Below the pieces are notes generated by a model. That model was not told the DNA's origin. It did not search any database and saw only the letters and a program-made list of their open reading frames with translations. 64,000 nucleotides of DNA from assembly GCF_022921075.1 (NCBI RefSeq), contig NZ_CP095050.1, positions 3,596,001 through 3,660,000 on the forward strand, given 5' to 3'. Below, piece by piece: positions 44,416 to 53,088 of this stretch. Made by a program: the position numbers and the translations under genes. Numbering within the stretch: position 1 is the stretch's first letter; every line of letters starts with the position of its first letter. The stretch comes from Hymenobacter sp. 5317J-9 (GTDB taxonomy: Bacteria; Bacteroidota; Bacteroidia; Cytophagales; Hymenobacteraceae).

Positions 44416-45561
44416 ATGGAACCCGAACCCCACAAAGCTCCCATCCGCTTCTACGAAATCGACCTGCTGCGCTTCCTGGCGGCATTGTCAGTCGTCTTCT
44501 ACCACTACACGTTTTGGGGGTACACGGTGCACCAAACCAACCCGCTGGGCTTTCCAGAGCTGGCCCCGGCCACCAAGTACGGGTACCTGGGCGTGGAGCT
44601 GTTCTTCATCATTTCGGGCTACGTGGTGCTGCTCAGCGCCCAGGGCAAAACCGTGACGCAGTTCCTGCGCTCCCGCATCACCCGCCTTTACCCTGCCTTT
44701 TGGGCAGCCGTCACCTTTACGTTCCTGGTGGTGCGCTTCGGCGGGGCCGGGCTCAACCAGCCGCTGCTGACTGTTGGCGCGGGCCAGTACATCTACAACT
44801 TGACCATGCTGCACGAATTCTTCGGCGTGGCCGCCGTGGATGCCTCGTACTGGTCGCTCACCGTGGAAATCACGTTCTACTTCTTGGTGTCGCTGCTCAT
44901 CGGCTACAAGCTCATGCGCCACCTCGACCTGTTTATGTCGGGCTGGCTGGCCTGCATCGTGCTGAGCATGGCTGCCGCGAAGCTGGGCGCCGAGTCGCAG
45001 CTGGCTGGGTTCACCTATTTGTTCTTCCCAAAGTATGCCCCTTACTTCATTGCCGGCATGCTGTTCTATTTGTTTCAGGCGCCGGCGGGCCGCACCTGGC
45101 TGCGCTTCGGCCTGCTGGCGGCCGCCTATGCTCTGGCCCTGCGCAGCGGCATCAACCAAGGCAAGGAGCTAACGGCAGCTTTCAACACGCCCTTCTCCAA
45201 CCTGGTGATTGGTGGCGCCATCACGCTGTTTTTCGGCATCTTCCTGCTGATTTCGTTCCGCGTGTTCAGCCTGAGCCGCTTCGCGTGGCTGAAGTGGGCC
45301 GGGGCCCTCACCTACCCGCTCTACCTACTGCACCAGGCTGCTGGATACGTCATTTTCAACCGGTTGGCGGGCCTGGCCAACAACTACGTACTGCTGGCCG
45401 GCGTCATCGCGTTCATGCTGGCCGCTGCAGCCGCGCTCCACGTATTCATCGAGAAGCCGGCCAGCAAGTGGCTGGGCAAGCGGCTCTCGGTGTGGATGGC
45501 GCGCTTTGACAGTGAGACACCCGGGGCCGCTGTTCCGGCTTTTAAAGCGGTAGAAGTATGA
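44416..45561 (+). CDS. O-acyltransferase, acyltransferase family 3 (OafA-like)
   Basis: The 381-aa integral membrane protein has about ten helices and the family-3 features: start IRFYEIDLLRFLAALSVVFYHYTFWG with the conserved His, FFIISGYVVLLSAQGKTVTQFLRSRITRLYPAFW with the RLYP motif, and EITFYF. Such enzymes add acetyl groups to O-antigen, capsule or peptidoglycan. It is on the strand opposite to the phage operons, between capsid and tail-fibre units, the usual place of a seroconversion gene. It is translationally coupled to a 56-aa membrane protein. Confidence 0.88.
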   Translation: MEPEPHKAPIRFYEIDLLRFLAALSVVFYHYTFWGYTVHQTNPLGFPELAPATKYGYLGVELFFIISGYVVLLSAQGKTVTQFLRSRITRLYPAFWAAVTFTFLVVRFGGAGLNQPLLTVGAGQYIYNLTMLHEFFGVAAVDASYWSLTVEITFYFLVSLLIGYKLMRHLDLFMSGWLACIVLSMAAAKLGAESQLAGFTYLFFPKYAPYFIAGMLFYLFQAPAGRTWLRFGLLAAAYALALRSGINQGKELTAAFNTPFSNLVIGGAITLFFGIFLLISFRVFSLSRFAWLKWAGALTYPLYLLHQAAGYVIFNRLAGLANNYVLLAGVIAFMLAAAAALHVFIEKPASKWLGKRLSVWMARFDSETPGAAVPAFKAVEV

Positions 45562-45728
45562 GCGCCTTGTTCTGGCAAGCCCTGTTTCCTTGGCCGATGC
45601 TACTGTTGGACACAGTGGCCTTTTTTGGCGGCCTCGCCCTCATCGCGTGGCTGGCGGGCCGCTACGGCATGAACAATTTCACGGTCGACGACGACGAGTT
45701 TTACGCCCGGCACGAAGACGAGGAATAG
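45558..45728 (+). CDS. 56-aa membrane protein coupled to the acyltransferase
   Basis: The ATG overlaps the acyltransferase stop (ATGA). The product has a hydrophobic helix (PMLLLDTVAFFGGLALIAWLAG) and an acidic tail (TVDDDEFYARHEDEE). The overlap, the shared strand and the terminator right after it support a two-gene accessory operon. It could be a partner or regulator of the acyltransferase; nothing in the sequence proves it. Confidence 0.65.
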   Translation: MSALFWQALFPWPMLLLDTVAFFGGLALIAWLAGRYGMNNFTVDDDEFYARHEDEE

Positions 45729-45744
45729 CCCGATTGACAAAAAA

Positions 45745-45776
45745 AGCCCTGGCCTCACCGGCCAGGGCTTTTTTTC
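45745..45776. terminator. Bidirectional terminator between acyltransferase and tail-fibre genes
   Basis: A perfect 10-bp stem AGCCCTGGCC / GGCCAGGGCT with a 5-base loop is flanked by A's and T's. It serves both convergent units. Confidence 0.9.
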
Positions 45777-45789
45777 TGATATCCAGAAC

Positions 45790-47862
45790 TTACACCATTG
45801 AGTAGGCCCGGCTGCGCACATTGGTAATCACTTGCTGGTCACGGAAGCCAAGTGCCACGCGCAGGTTGCCGCTTTCGGTGCGGTTGATGCGGGCCTGCTC
45901 CTGGCCATTCTTATAAAAAATGACCTGCGTTTTGGTGAGTTTGTATCCCAGCTTGTCCGTGGGCACATAGGCAAAGTTGCCGCCGCTGACCGGAGTGGCG
46001 AAGCCTGGGCCCACCAGAAAGGCCACCGTACCGTTGGCCTGTGCATACATGGAATAGGCAAAATCACCCCAAGCGGCTACCATGTTCACGGACAGGCCCA
46101 AGATGCGCTCGTCGAGCGTTGGAATGAGAAACTCGGCCTCGCCCACCCAATCCGTACTCACCGGCGCGAAGGAATCGTGGCTGAAGGCCGTCAGGTTCAG
46201 CGTGCCGTCGTACACCAGCGACTGCACCCGGCTGCCGTCGCCGGTCGCCACCAGCACCTGGATACGGGCCGGGTCGTAGGGCGTCAACGTGGGGTTGGTA
46301 AAGGGCAACACGCTCGTGGACGGATTCTCCACGTAGGTGCCTGGCTGCCCACCGGGGTTGCTGATAATGGGGCCGGTCGGTTGGGCACCGTTTCGCTCGT
46401 AGGTGGCAACGGCTTGTGCGATGAGGTCGGCCAAGAAGGCCGAAAAGTGCAGCCCGTCCGTGGTATTGGCGGAATTGGTAGGCGACTGCGCTTCCACGAT
46501 GCGGGCAATGTCAACGTACCCGTCATAGCCCATCGCCGCGTAGTTGGCTCGGATATAGGCGTTGAGGTCATTGATTTTGACCGTAATCCGCGCATCCATC
46601 GCCGCGCTGCCGCCGGCAACATTGGTGTAATAGCCAGCCGTCGCGGGCAGGGTCATCAGGTAATTCTTATCCCGCCCAGCTACCTGCGCCGTTTTGTAGC
46701 CGGCCACCAGCTGCGAGAGGCGGGCCACCACGTCAGCCACGCTCGCGCCCAACCGGGTTTCATCGAAGTCGTTGTAGCCCCCCAGGGTGTAGGTGTCGAT
46801 GCCCGCGCGCCCAGTCGCATTGAAGCTGGCCTTGATGTCGGCGATGCGGGCCAGCATTTGCGCCGTGGTGTTGCCGCTGATGCCTTTGTTTACCACCAGG
46901 TCGTAGAGGTCGGCGCCCACCACGCCCAAGCGCGCCAGCCAGTTCTTGGTCTGGTAATCGGCGCCCAGGCCATACCCTTCCGTTTCGCTGTCACCGATGG
47001 CCACGGCTTGGCGCTTTGGCTGCGGGGCGCCCGTTGGGTTGGCGGTGAGCACCAACTTGCCATTCGTGACCGAAATAGAGACCTCCACGTTGGAAGCCGC
47101 CGTGTCGACGAGCGCCAGAAACTTAGCCGGCGTATCAACCATCGCCGTTGCGACGGCCGCGACGCGGTTTTGCAATGCCGTATCGTCGTAGCCAACGGCG
47201 GCACTTAGCGGCGCAAACGGTTTGTAGTACGGGTCAGAATCCAAGCCAGTGGGCAGCGGGTTCTGCGCAAAACTCATGTCGTTGCGCACTTCAACCAAGC
47301 GCGTGACCGGCGGCACCAGGTCCACAAAGGTGTACTGGTACACTTCGCCGGCAGACAGGCGCGCATCCTCCAGCGGCAGCACCGGGTAGCTGAGCACCCT
47401 GTCCTCTTCAGTCCCGCTGGTGCGCACAAAGGCGGCCTTCACCGTGGCGGTGGTGGCCGGCAGCTCGTCGACCAAGGCGTTGATGGTGCCGGTCGAATTG
47501 GCCAGCAGGCGGAAGTCCACCGGGTCGGCGCGCACGCCGGCGGCCGCACTGGTCTGGTCGGTGCCGTTCACGACCCGCACGTCCATGCCCACGATGCGAA
47601 AGCGGGCCGGAATCAAATTCGTGGGCACCGTGAGCGCGCCGTTTACCATCACCAGGTACGGCACGCGAAACACGCTGCCCTTGACCTGGTTCGTGGTCAG
47701 GGCATCAAGCCGGGCGTTGGCCGCGTTGATGGCGTCGGCAACCGAGCCCAGCACCAGCCGCGCGTCGGCGGGCGTTATGCTGCCCGTCGTATTGTCTTCA
47801 AAATATTGCCCAATGAGCGCGTAGAGCGCATCGGTTTGCTGCGAGGTATCGGGGTTGAGCAT
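45790..47862 (-). CDS. Tail fibre/receptor-binding protein with SGNH esterase domain
   Basis: The 690-aa protein has an N-terminal virion-attachment part (MLNPDTSQQTDALYALIGQYFEDNTTGSITPADARLVLGSVADAI). An SGNH/GDSL hydrolase sits in the middle: block I AIGDSETEGYG near 290, block II KGISGNTT near 327, block III GGYND near 362, block V DGLHFS near 470. A lectin-like beta-rich end follows (LNLTAFSHDSFAPVSTDWVGEAEFLIP). All four catalytic blocks are present, so it is probably an active deacetylase or esterase acting on host surface glycan. Its ATG overlaps the stop of the gene before it (TGATG). Confidence 0.82.
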   Translation of the reverse strand: MLNPDTSQQTDALYALIGQYFEDNTTGSITPADARLVLGSVADAINAANARLDALTTNQVKGSVFRVPYLVMVNGALTVPTNLIPARFRIVGMDVRVVNGTDQTSAAAGVRADPVDFRLLANSTGTINALVDELPATTATVKAAFVRTSGTEEDRVLSYPVLPLEDARLSAGEVYQYTFVDLVPPVTRLVEVRNDMSFAQNPLPTGLDSDPYYKPFAPLSAAVGYDDTALQNRVAAVATAMVDTPAKFLALVDTAASNVEVSISVTNGKLVLTANPTGAPQPKRQAVAIGDSETEGYGLGADYQTKNWLARLGVVGADLYDLVVNKGISGNTTAQMLARIADIKASFNATGRAGIDTYTLGGYNDFDETRLGASVADVVARLSQLVAGYKTAQVAGRDKNYLMTLPATAGYYTNVAGGSAAMDARITVKINDLNAYIRANYAAMGYDGYVDIARIVEAQSPTNSANTTDGLHFSAFLADLIAQAVATYERNGAQPTGPIISNPGGQPGTYVENPSTSVLPFTNPTLTPYDPARIQVLVATGDGSRVQSLVYDGTLNLTAFSHDSFAPVSTDWVGEAEFLIPTLDERILGLSVNMVAAWGDFAYSMYAQANGTVAFLVGPGFATPVSGGNFAYVPTDKLGYKLTKTQVIFYKNGQEQARINRTESGNLRVALGFRDQQVITNVRSRAYSMV

Positions 47863-48407
47863 CAGCTGAAGCCAAAGGAGAAACCCGCCGACCAGGCCCG
47901 GCGCGCGGCCGGGGTCGGGAGTTCCTGTTCCAGGTAAAAGGGGGCCCGCACCGGCAGCACGCCGGTAAGGGTGAAGCTCAGGGCATTGCGGTCGGTGCCC
48001 TTGCGGCCGGTTTCGGTGCCGATGAGCAGCTTCAGCGGCCACTCGGGCGTGCCGGCCAGCTTGGTGCGGCCGTTGCCGTCGAGGAAGGCCACCAGGTAGC
48101 GGCCGCCGGCCAGCCGGGCCACGGCCTCGCTCACGTCGGGCGCATCGGCGGCAATGAGCAGCGGCAGCTTCACCTTATAGAAGTCGCCCTGGGCGTCCTC
48201 GTCGGGCTCCTCGGTGTAGCTGGCCGAGTCGGGCAGAAAGTACAGGTCGGCGTAGTCGGCCGGGTCGCGCAGCTCCAGCGCGGGCAGGATGCTGGCCACC
48301 GGCTCGGCATAGACCCGCACGTTGGCCGCCGGCCACAGCCGCACGCCGGCCAGCAGGCCGCCCACGTTCACGCAGTCGTCGGGCGGTATCGAGAGCAGCG
48401 GCAGCAC
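47862..48407 (-). CDS. Tail-module hypothetical protein
   Basis: The 181-aa protein starts at GTG 48407 (MLPLLSIPPDDCVNVGGLLAGVRLWPA) and overlaps both neighbours by one base (TAGTG, TGATG). It is beta-rich, with KVKLPLLIAADAPDVSEAVARLAGGRYLVAFLDGNGRTKLAG and an aromatic end. The style fits a small distal-tail or fibre-adaptor protein. No family is recognised. Confidence 0.58.
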   Translation of the reverse strand: MLPLLSIPPDDCVNVGGLLAGVRLWPAANVRVYAEPVASILPALELRDPADYADLYFLPDSASYTEEPDEDAQGDFYKVKLPLLIAADAPDVSEAVARLAGGRYLVAFLDGNGRTKLAGTPEWPLKLLIGTETGRKGTDRNALSFTLTGVLPVRAPFYLEQELPTPAARRAWSAGFSFGFS

Positions 48408-48787
48408 TAGCGGACGGTGAGCGTGATGGCCTCGAAGCCGATGAGCAAGCCCATGAGCCGCTCGAAGGCCTCCACCGATTTGTAAATCTTGGGCTGGGCC
48501 GGCAGTTGGGCCAGGCCCACCAGCACGCAGGCGTCGCTATCCGCCGGCTTGGTGCCGCAGTGCAGGCGCACGCCCCACTTGGCCGGCACGCGCGGCCCCA
48601 CCAGCAGCGGCATGAGCTTGCGAAACTTCGGGCTCACGTTGAGCAGCACCTGGTACACGTCGGCGGGGATGGCCACCCCGACGCGCTCCAGCGTGTAGCA
48701 CACAAACGTTCCGTTGAGGAACAACTCGCCCAGGATGCCGCCGTGGGCCGGCGCGTGGCGGCGCAATTCCAGTTCTGCTTTCGTCAT
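48407..48787 (-). CDS. DUF5675 family protein
   Basis: The 126-aa protein has the DUF5675 pattern GGILGELFLNGTFVCYTLERVGVAIPADVYQV, then GVRLHCGTKPADSDACVLVG. The family is common in phages and integrated elements, and the fold has been linked to L,D-transpeptidase-like or peptidoglycan-acting proteins, but activity is unproven. ATG 48787 is preferred because the frame further upstream runs through palindromic noncoding DNA. Confidence 0.75.
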   Translation of the reverse strand: MTKAELELRRHAPAHGGILGELFLNGTFVCYTLERVGVAIPADVYQVLLNVSPKFRKLMPLLVGPRVPAKWGVRLHCGTKPADSDACVLVGLAQLPAQPKIYKSVEAFERLMGLLIGFEAITLTVR

Positions 48788-48857
48788 GCGGCCAAATAGC
48801 CACATTCGCCCCCCGGGTAGTAGGCCGGTTGCCGGGGCCGGGCGACGGCGCCTTTGC

Positions 48858-48871
48858 CTGGCAATTGCCAG
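48858..48871. repeat. 14-base palindrome CTGGCAATTGCCAG
   Basis: A perfect palindrome sits in the fibre-operon control region. Its core GGCAATTGCC also occurs twice in the 30439-30738 noncoding region, so it may be a regulator binding site. Confidence 0.6.
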
Positions 48872-48932
48872 TGCCGGCGCCGGGCCGGCCGGCAACTACC
48901 CCACCCCCTCCCCCTTGCCTCTGGAGGGGGGT

Positions 48933-48971
48933 TGGGGAAGAACTGGCAAAAGCTGGGGAAGAACTGGCAAA
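48933..48971 (-). repeat. Tandem 18-base direct repeats overlapping a promoter
   Basis: The minus strand carries TTTGCCAGTTCTTCCCCA twice with a 21-base period, two helical turns. The first copy overlaps the TAAATTTG -7 element, so a bound protein would touch RNA polymerase. Confidence 0.7.
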
Positions 48972-48975
48972 TTTA
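48968..48975 (-). promoter_or_regulatory. -7 promoter element of the fibre operon
   Basis: TAAATTTG on the minus strand fits TAnnTTTG exactly. It would drive the genes from 48787 down to the tail fibre. Confidence 0.55.
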
Positions 48976-49040
48976 TTTTTAGCCCCACCGCCGTTTTTTC
49001 CGGCCGTTGGCGGCGCCTTCCTCGTATGCCCTGGCCTTTT

Positions 49041-50858
49041 CTACAAGCGCACCAGCTCGGCCGACGCGGGCTTGCGCAGGGGCGCCGTGGCCGAGAGCTT
49101 GCGCACCAGGTAGCGCACCCCCGCCAGGCGCACCGGCGTGGCCTGCTCGAGCGTGGCCAGGCCCAGCGGGCTCAGCTGCAGGGGCACCGTGTAGCGGGTG
49201 CCGCGCAGCTTCACCGCCAGCCAGGGGCTAAGCAGCCGCTCGTAGGTGCCCTGGGCCCCGGCCAGGCGCACGCTCAGCGCGCCGCTCGGGCTCTGGTGCG
49301 ACAAGCTGGGGTACGCCGTGGTGCCGTCGCTGGCCAGCTGCAGCCCCCGGTAGAAGAGCAGCCGCAGCACGGTGCTGCGCCCCACGCCCTCGGCTCCGGC
49401 CCGAAACGGCGGCTGCTTCAGCGCCGGCACCGGCACGGTCAGGGCCGGGTCGCTCCCGATGCGCGTGGGCAGCTCCGCCACGTAGGCCAGGCGCTGGGCC
49501 AGCGCCTCGCCGCCGCCGTTGACCGGCACCACGGGCAGGCGCGGCACCAGCCGCTCCCAGCTCAGGGGCACGTGCACGCCGTCGAGCGACGGGGCCACGG
49601 TGCAGCGGTAATACACCTCCTCGTCAAGCACCAGGCGCACCTGGTCGGTTTGCGGGTTGTCGGTGAGCAGCACGGCAGAGGCCGGCAGGGCGGCCGCCGT
49701 CGCCACGGGCGCCAGCACCCGGCTGTCGTCGGGCTGCAGCGTGAGCCAGTCCTTGGTGAGCTCGTCGGCGCCATCGACCAGGGAAGTGAGCGTAAGGCCC
49801 TGCGGCTCCTCCACGGTGGTTTCCACGCCGCCGGCCACGCAGTCGCTCAGGTCGACGTAAGCAGCATCGGCGGCCACGGCCTCCACCAGGTAGGCGCTCC
49901 GGACGCGGCCGCTGGCCCGGTGCACGTACACCACGATGCCCAGGTCCTGCCGCAGCGCGGCCAGCAGTTCGCCCACGGTTAGCGCCGGCAGCACGTCGGC
50001 CAGCGCGAAGCGCAGCGTGGTGGCGTCGCCGCGGTCCACCAGCTGGGCGTTGCCCACCACCACGAGTTCGCCCAGCTCCCCCGGCAGCAGCTGGTCGGCG
50101 TCGACCACCAGCCCGCTTTCCTCCAGAATGGCCTGCAGCACGTAGCGCAGGCGCGGAAAGGGGCAGTACGGCGGTAGCGGCTCGTACCGCAGCACGTTCA
50201 CGCCGCCCGGCACGGTGAAATCGAGGTTGTAGGTGAAGGTGCCGCCGGCGGGCATGCCCACCGACGCGACCGCGCCCACCACCCACCGGTTGACGGTGTT
50301 GAGGGGGTAGTTCAGCGGGTCGGGCGCCGTGCTCGACAGCATCTGCCACGGGGCCAGGTACTCGTTGCGCAGCGGGGCAAAGGCGTAAGGGTACAATGCC
50401 GGGTGGGCCACCACGTCGTTGGCGTGCGGCACCAGGCCCGGCACGAGCAGCGAAGCCGGGTCGGACGGGTCGATGGGCACCCAGCGCGGCACTTCGCGCA
50501 GCCCGCCGTACTCAAACGAGCTCAGTTGCCGCTCGTTCAGGCCGGCGCCGCTCAGCCCGCCGGCCACGGCCACGCTGTATTGCCGGGCTGAAGCCGAGCG
50601 CACGCGCTGGGTGCCCACCAGCAGCGGCACGCCCGACTCGCTGAGCTCCGCCGGCAGCGGAGCGCCCGGCTCCTGCGCCCGGTCGGGCCGCTCCGGATAG
50701 CTGTACAGCGGCCCGTTGGGCGGCGCCGGCACGGCAAACGAATAGGCGAACGTGCCCAGGATGGTGTCCTCGTCGAACAGCGGCGAGTTATACTCCAGCT
50801 GCACGCTGGTGCCGCGGTGTAGGTGCACCGGCCGGCCGGCGGAAGTCAAGGCAAGCAT
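49041..50858 (-). CDS. Tail/baseplate protein
   Basis: The 605-aa protein starts MLALTSAGRPVHLHRGTSVQLEYNSPLFDEDTILGTFAYSF at an ATG overlapping the previous stop (TGATG). It alternates beta-rich segments and has a C-terminal part LAGAQGTYERLLSPWLAVKLRGTRYTVPLQLSPLGLATL. The size and position, between a 566-aa neighbour and the fibre genes, fit a hub or baseplate component. I cannot name the family with certainty. Confidence 0.62.
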   Translation of the reverse strand: MLALTSAGRPVHLHRGTSVQLEYNSPLFDEDTILGTFAYSFAVPAPPNGPLYSYPERPDRAQEPGAPLPAELSESGVPLLVGTQRVRSASARQYSVAVAGGLSGAGLNERQLSSFEYGGLREVPRWVPIDPSDPASLLVPGLVPHANDVVAHPALYPYAFAPLRNEYLAPWQMLSSTAPDPLNYPLNTVNRWVVGAVASVGMPAGGTFTYNLDFTVPGGVNVLRYEPLPPYCPFPRLRYVLQAILEESGLVVDADQLLPGELGELVVVGNAQLVDRGDATTLRFALADVLPALTVGELLAALRQDLGIVVYVHRASGRVRSAYLVEAVAADAAYVDLSDCVAGGVETTVEEPQGLTLTSLVDGADELTKDWLTLQPDDSRVLAPVATAAALPASAVLLTDNPQTDQVRLVLDEEVYYRCTVAPSLDGVHVPLSWERLVPRLPVVPVNGGGEALAQRLAYVAELPTRIGSDPALTVPVPALKQPPFRAGAEGVGRSTVLRLLFYRGLQLASDGTTAYPSLSHQSPSGALSVRLAGAQGTYERLLSPWLAVKLRGTRYTVPLQLSPLGLATLEQATPVRLAGVRYLVRKLSATAPLRKPASAELVRL

Positions 50859-52558
50859 CAGAGAGCAGCGTAAGCAGTGGGCGCAAAAGCATAATCGTAT
50901 TCCAGCGCCATCCCGCGCAGCGGGTTGGCGTCGGACAGGTAAGCCAGCTGGCGCTTGGCCACGTCGAGGGGCAGCACCCGCCCGGGCTGCCACTCCCAGA
51001 TTTCACGCGCCAGCACCAGCTCCTGCAGCCAGCGCAGCTCCGAGGCCCGCAGCCAGCCGGTGGCCAGCTTCAGCTTGCGCACGGCCGTCACGTCGTAGGT
51101 CCAGCGGTCGGCGTGGGGCGCGGCCCCGCCCGCCGTGGGCGGCACCTCGCTGCTGCTGGCCACGCCTTCGAGCAGGCCCTCCAGCCGGCCCTCGGTGCGC
51201 AGCGTGTCGCAGCCCCCCAGCGAGTTGGTGAACAGCAGGTAGCGCGTTTGGGGCGTGGGGTCGACCATGGCGAAGGTCACGAGCGGGCTCAGGGCCGTTT
51301 CGTCGGCGTCATATAGGGCCAGGGTCACGGCATCGGTACCGGCCCGGGGCCGCACCGGAATGGCCAGCAATTGGCCCTCCGGCCCGCGCGGCCCGCTGAG
51401 CACCACGGCTTCGTCCTCCACCAGGGGCGCGCCGCCGGCAAAGCCCGTGCGCACGTAGCTGCGTCGCACGGTGAACACGGCCGGCTGGCCGGGCGGGCAC
51501 AGCCAGAACAGCCACTCCGGCTGCTCGGGCGTCAGCCGCCGGTCGGCCGGCCGCCAGCTGAGAAACGGCGGCTGGGCAAAGGCATCGAGCCGGTACGCGA
51601 AGTACTCGATGTCGCGCCGCTCGGCCGGCAGCGCCCCCCGCAGGGCCGTGCGCAGCGGGCCGGTGGTGTAGGCCGGCGGCTGGCCGGCCGCGTACACCGT
51701 CGTGCGCACGAAGTAGTTCACGAGCTGGCCGCGGCAGCGGCTGGCCGTGCTGGCCACCGCCGGGGGCTCCCAGGCCCGCAGCAAGGGCCAGAGCAGGCCG
51801 TCGAGCTGAAAGGCCACCCGCCCTTGGGCATCGGCAAACTTGCGCAGCGTGAGCACCGCCGCAAAGTCCTCCTGGCCATGGGCGCTTTCGGCCCACAGCT
51901 CCAGGTGCACCTCGGCCCCGGCCGGCACGCCGGCGGGCTGGTACCAGAGGGGCTGGCCCACGAAGTCAAAGCCCTGGGCGGCACCGGTGGGCACCTGCAG
52001 CAGCGGCGCCGCCGACACCACCACCGTCACTTCCTGCCAGCAGCCGCTCAGGCCCGTGTCGCGCACGCGCACCGTGTGCGTGCCGATGGCCACGCCGGTG
52101 AAGTCGGCACTGGCCTGCTCGGGCCCGCGGTCGAGGGAGTAGCGCCAGGCGCCGTTGGGGGTGCCGGTCACCAGGGCCGTGAGCGTGATGCCGCCCGGCG
52201 TGCCGGTCTGGCTCACGCTGAGCGTGCCAATGTCACAAGTCAGGCCCGCCACCGGCGGCGTCCAGCCGCAGTACTGCGCGCTGGTGGCTTCGGTCTGGCT
52301 GCTCAGGCTCATGCCCCCGCCGTAAATCCAGAGCGTGGCCGTGAAATCGATGTCGCATTCGATGTGTATCACGTCGCCGGCCTGCAGGTGCACGCCCTGG
52401 GGCAAGGGGTCGAGCAGCGCGGCCGTGCGCGCCACGTTGAAGGCCACCAGCTGGTGCGTGTCGGTGTCGAACGCAATGCCGGTACCGAGGAAGGTTTTGC
52501 CGGCGCCGGCAGCGCCGGCACTGCTGACGGTCCACGTCGTGTTTACTTCGATGAGCAT
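50858..52558 (-). CDS. Tail/baseplate protein with beta-sandwich segments
   Basis: The 566-aa protein starts MLIEVNTTWTVSSAGAAGAGKTFLG. It has an Ig/fibronectin-like region near residues 105-185 (GTLSVSQTGTPGGITLTALVTGTPNGAWRYSLDRGPEQ) and ends VLPLDVAKRQLAYLSDANPLRGMALEYDYAFAP. It overlaps the next gene by one base. Large virion proteins with Ig-like modules are usual in tails. The exact role is unknown. Confidence 0.6.
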   Translation of the reverse strand: MLIEVNTTWTVSSAGAAGAGKTFLGTGIAFDTDTHQLVAFNVARTAALLDPLPQGVHLQAGDVIHIECDIDFTATLWIYGGGMSLSSQTEATSAQYCGWTPPVAGLTCDIGTLSVSQTGTPGGITLTALVTGTPNGAWRYSLDRGPEQASADFTGVAIGTHTVRVRDTGLSGCWQEVTVVVSAAPLLQVPTGAAQGFDFVGQPLWYQPAGVPAGAEVHLELWAESAHGQEDFAAVLTLRKFADAQGRVAFQLDGLLWPLLRAWEPPAVASTASRCRGQLVNYFVRTTVYAAGQPPAYTTGPLRTALRGALPAERRDIEYFAYRLDAFAQPPFLSWRPADRRLTPEQPEWLFWLCPPGQPAVFTVRRSYVRTGFAGGAPLVEDEAVVLSGPRGPEGQLLAIPVRPRAGTDAVTLALYDADETALSPLVTFAMVDPTPQTRYLLFTNSLGGCDTLRTEGRLEGLLEGVASSSEVPPTAGGAAPHADRWTYDVTAVRKLKLATGWLRASELRWLQELVLAREIWEWQPGRVLPLDVAKRQLAYLSDANPLRGMALEYDYAFAPTAYAAL

Positions 52559-52567
52559 GGCCAGAAA

Positions 52568-53056
52568 TTACAGGGTGTCGGGCGCCCACAGCGCCGGGTC
52601 GTACGCCAAATCGGGCACGTATTGCTCCAGCTCGAACTCCAGCCGGAACCCGATTTCGTTGTCGACCGTGAGGGTGGCCACCGGCTCCAGCGGGTTGGCG
52701 TTGAGCGTGAAGTGAAACCGGCGGCGCTTGCGGTCGCGCAGCATGCGGCTGAGCACCTGCAGGGCCAGGTGCTCGGCCTGGGCCCAGCCCGCGTCCTGCG
52801 CCTCGTAATCATCGGTGGGCACCTTCTGCAGCACCACCCAGGCGCACCGCCGTTTGCCCAGCGGGGCCGTGCCGTCCTTCTCCTCAAAGGCCAGGGTGGG
52901 CGTTTCCAGCCACAGGCACGGGTACTCGATGCCGCTGCGCGAGCCGGCCAGGATGCGGCCGGCCGCCCCGTGCACAAAGCTGCCGCCCAGGGCGAGGTTG
53001 GCCGTGGCCAGCTGCCGGAAGTAGTCAATAAAATCGGGGAGCTTGTTCGGTTCCAT
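52568..53056 (-). CDS. Tail-module hypothetical protein
   Basis: The 162-aa protein starts MEPNKLPDFIDYFRQLATANLALGG and has a beta-rich middle (CAWVVLQKVPTDDYEA) and ends EFELEQYVPDLAYDPALW. Its stop is 9 bases from the next start. CGTCCTA copy 6 starts exactly 34 bases ahead of its ATG, so it probably heads the baseplate transcript. The style recalls tail-terminator or completion proteins, but this is a guess. Confidence 0.58.
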   Translation of the reverse strand: MEPNKLPDFIDYFRQLATANLALGGSFVHGAAGRILAGSRSGIEYPCLWLETPTLAFEEKDGTAPLGKRRCAWVVLQKVPTDDYEAQDAGWAQAEHLALQVLSRMLRDRKRRRFHFTLNANPLEPVATLTVDNEIGFRLEFELEQYVPDLAYDPALWAPDTL

Positions 53057-53088
53057 GAACCAAAGAAACCGCGCCGCCGGGCCCGCTT

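Larger units (their letters stand above)
48788..49040. other. Regulatory intergenic region of the fibre operon
   Basis: No gene is seen in these 253 bases. It holds a palindrome CTGGCAATTGCCAG (48858-48871), two tandem 18-base repeats (48933-48950 and 48954-48971) and a -7 element (48968-48975), all ahead of the leftward gene at 48787. Confidence 0.65.

Noticed and set aside
45832..47208. 458-aa plus-strand frame opposite the tail fibre
   Set aside because: The minus strand has SGNH motifs and coupled starts; the plus frame is rich in H, R, G and V with no motif.
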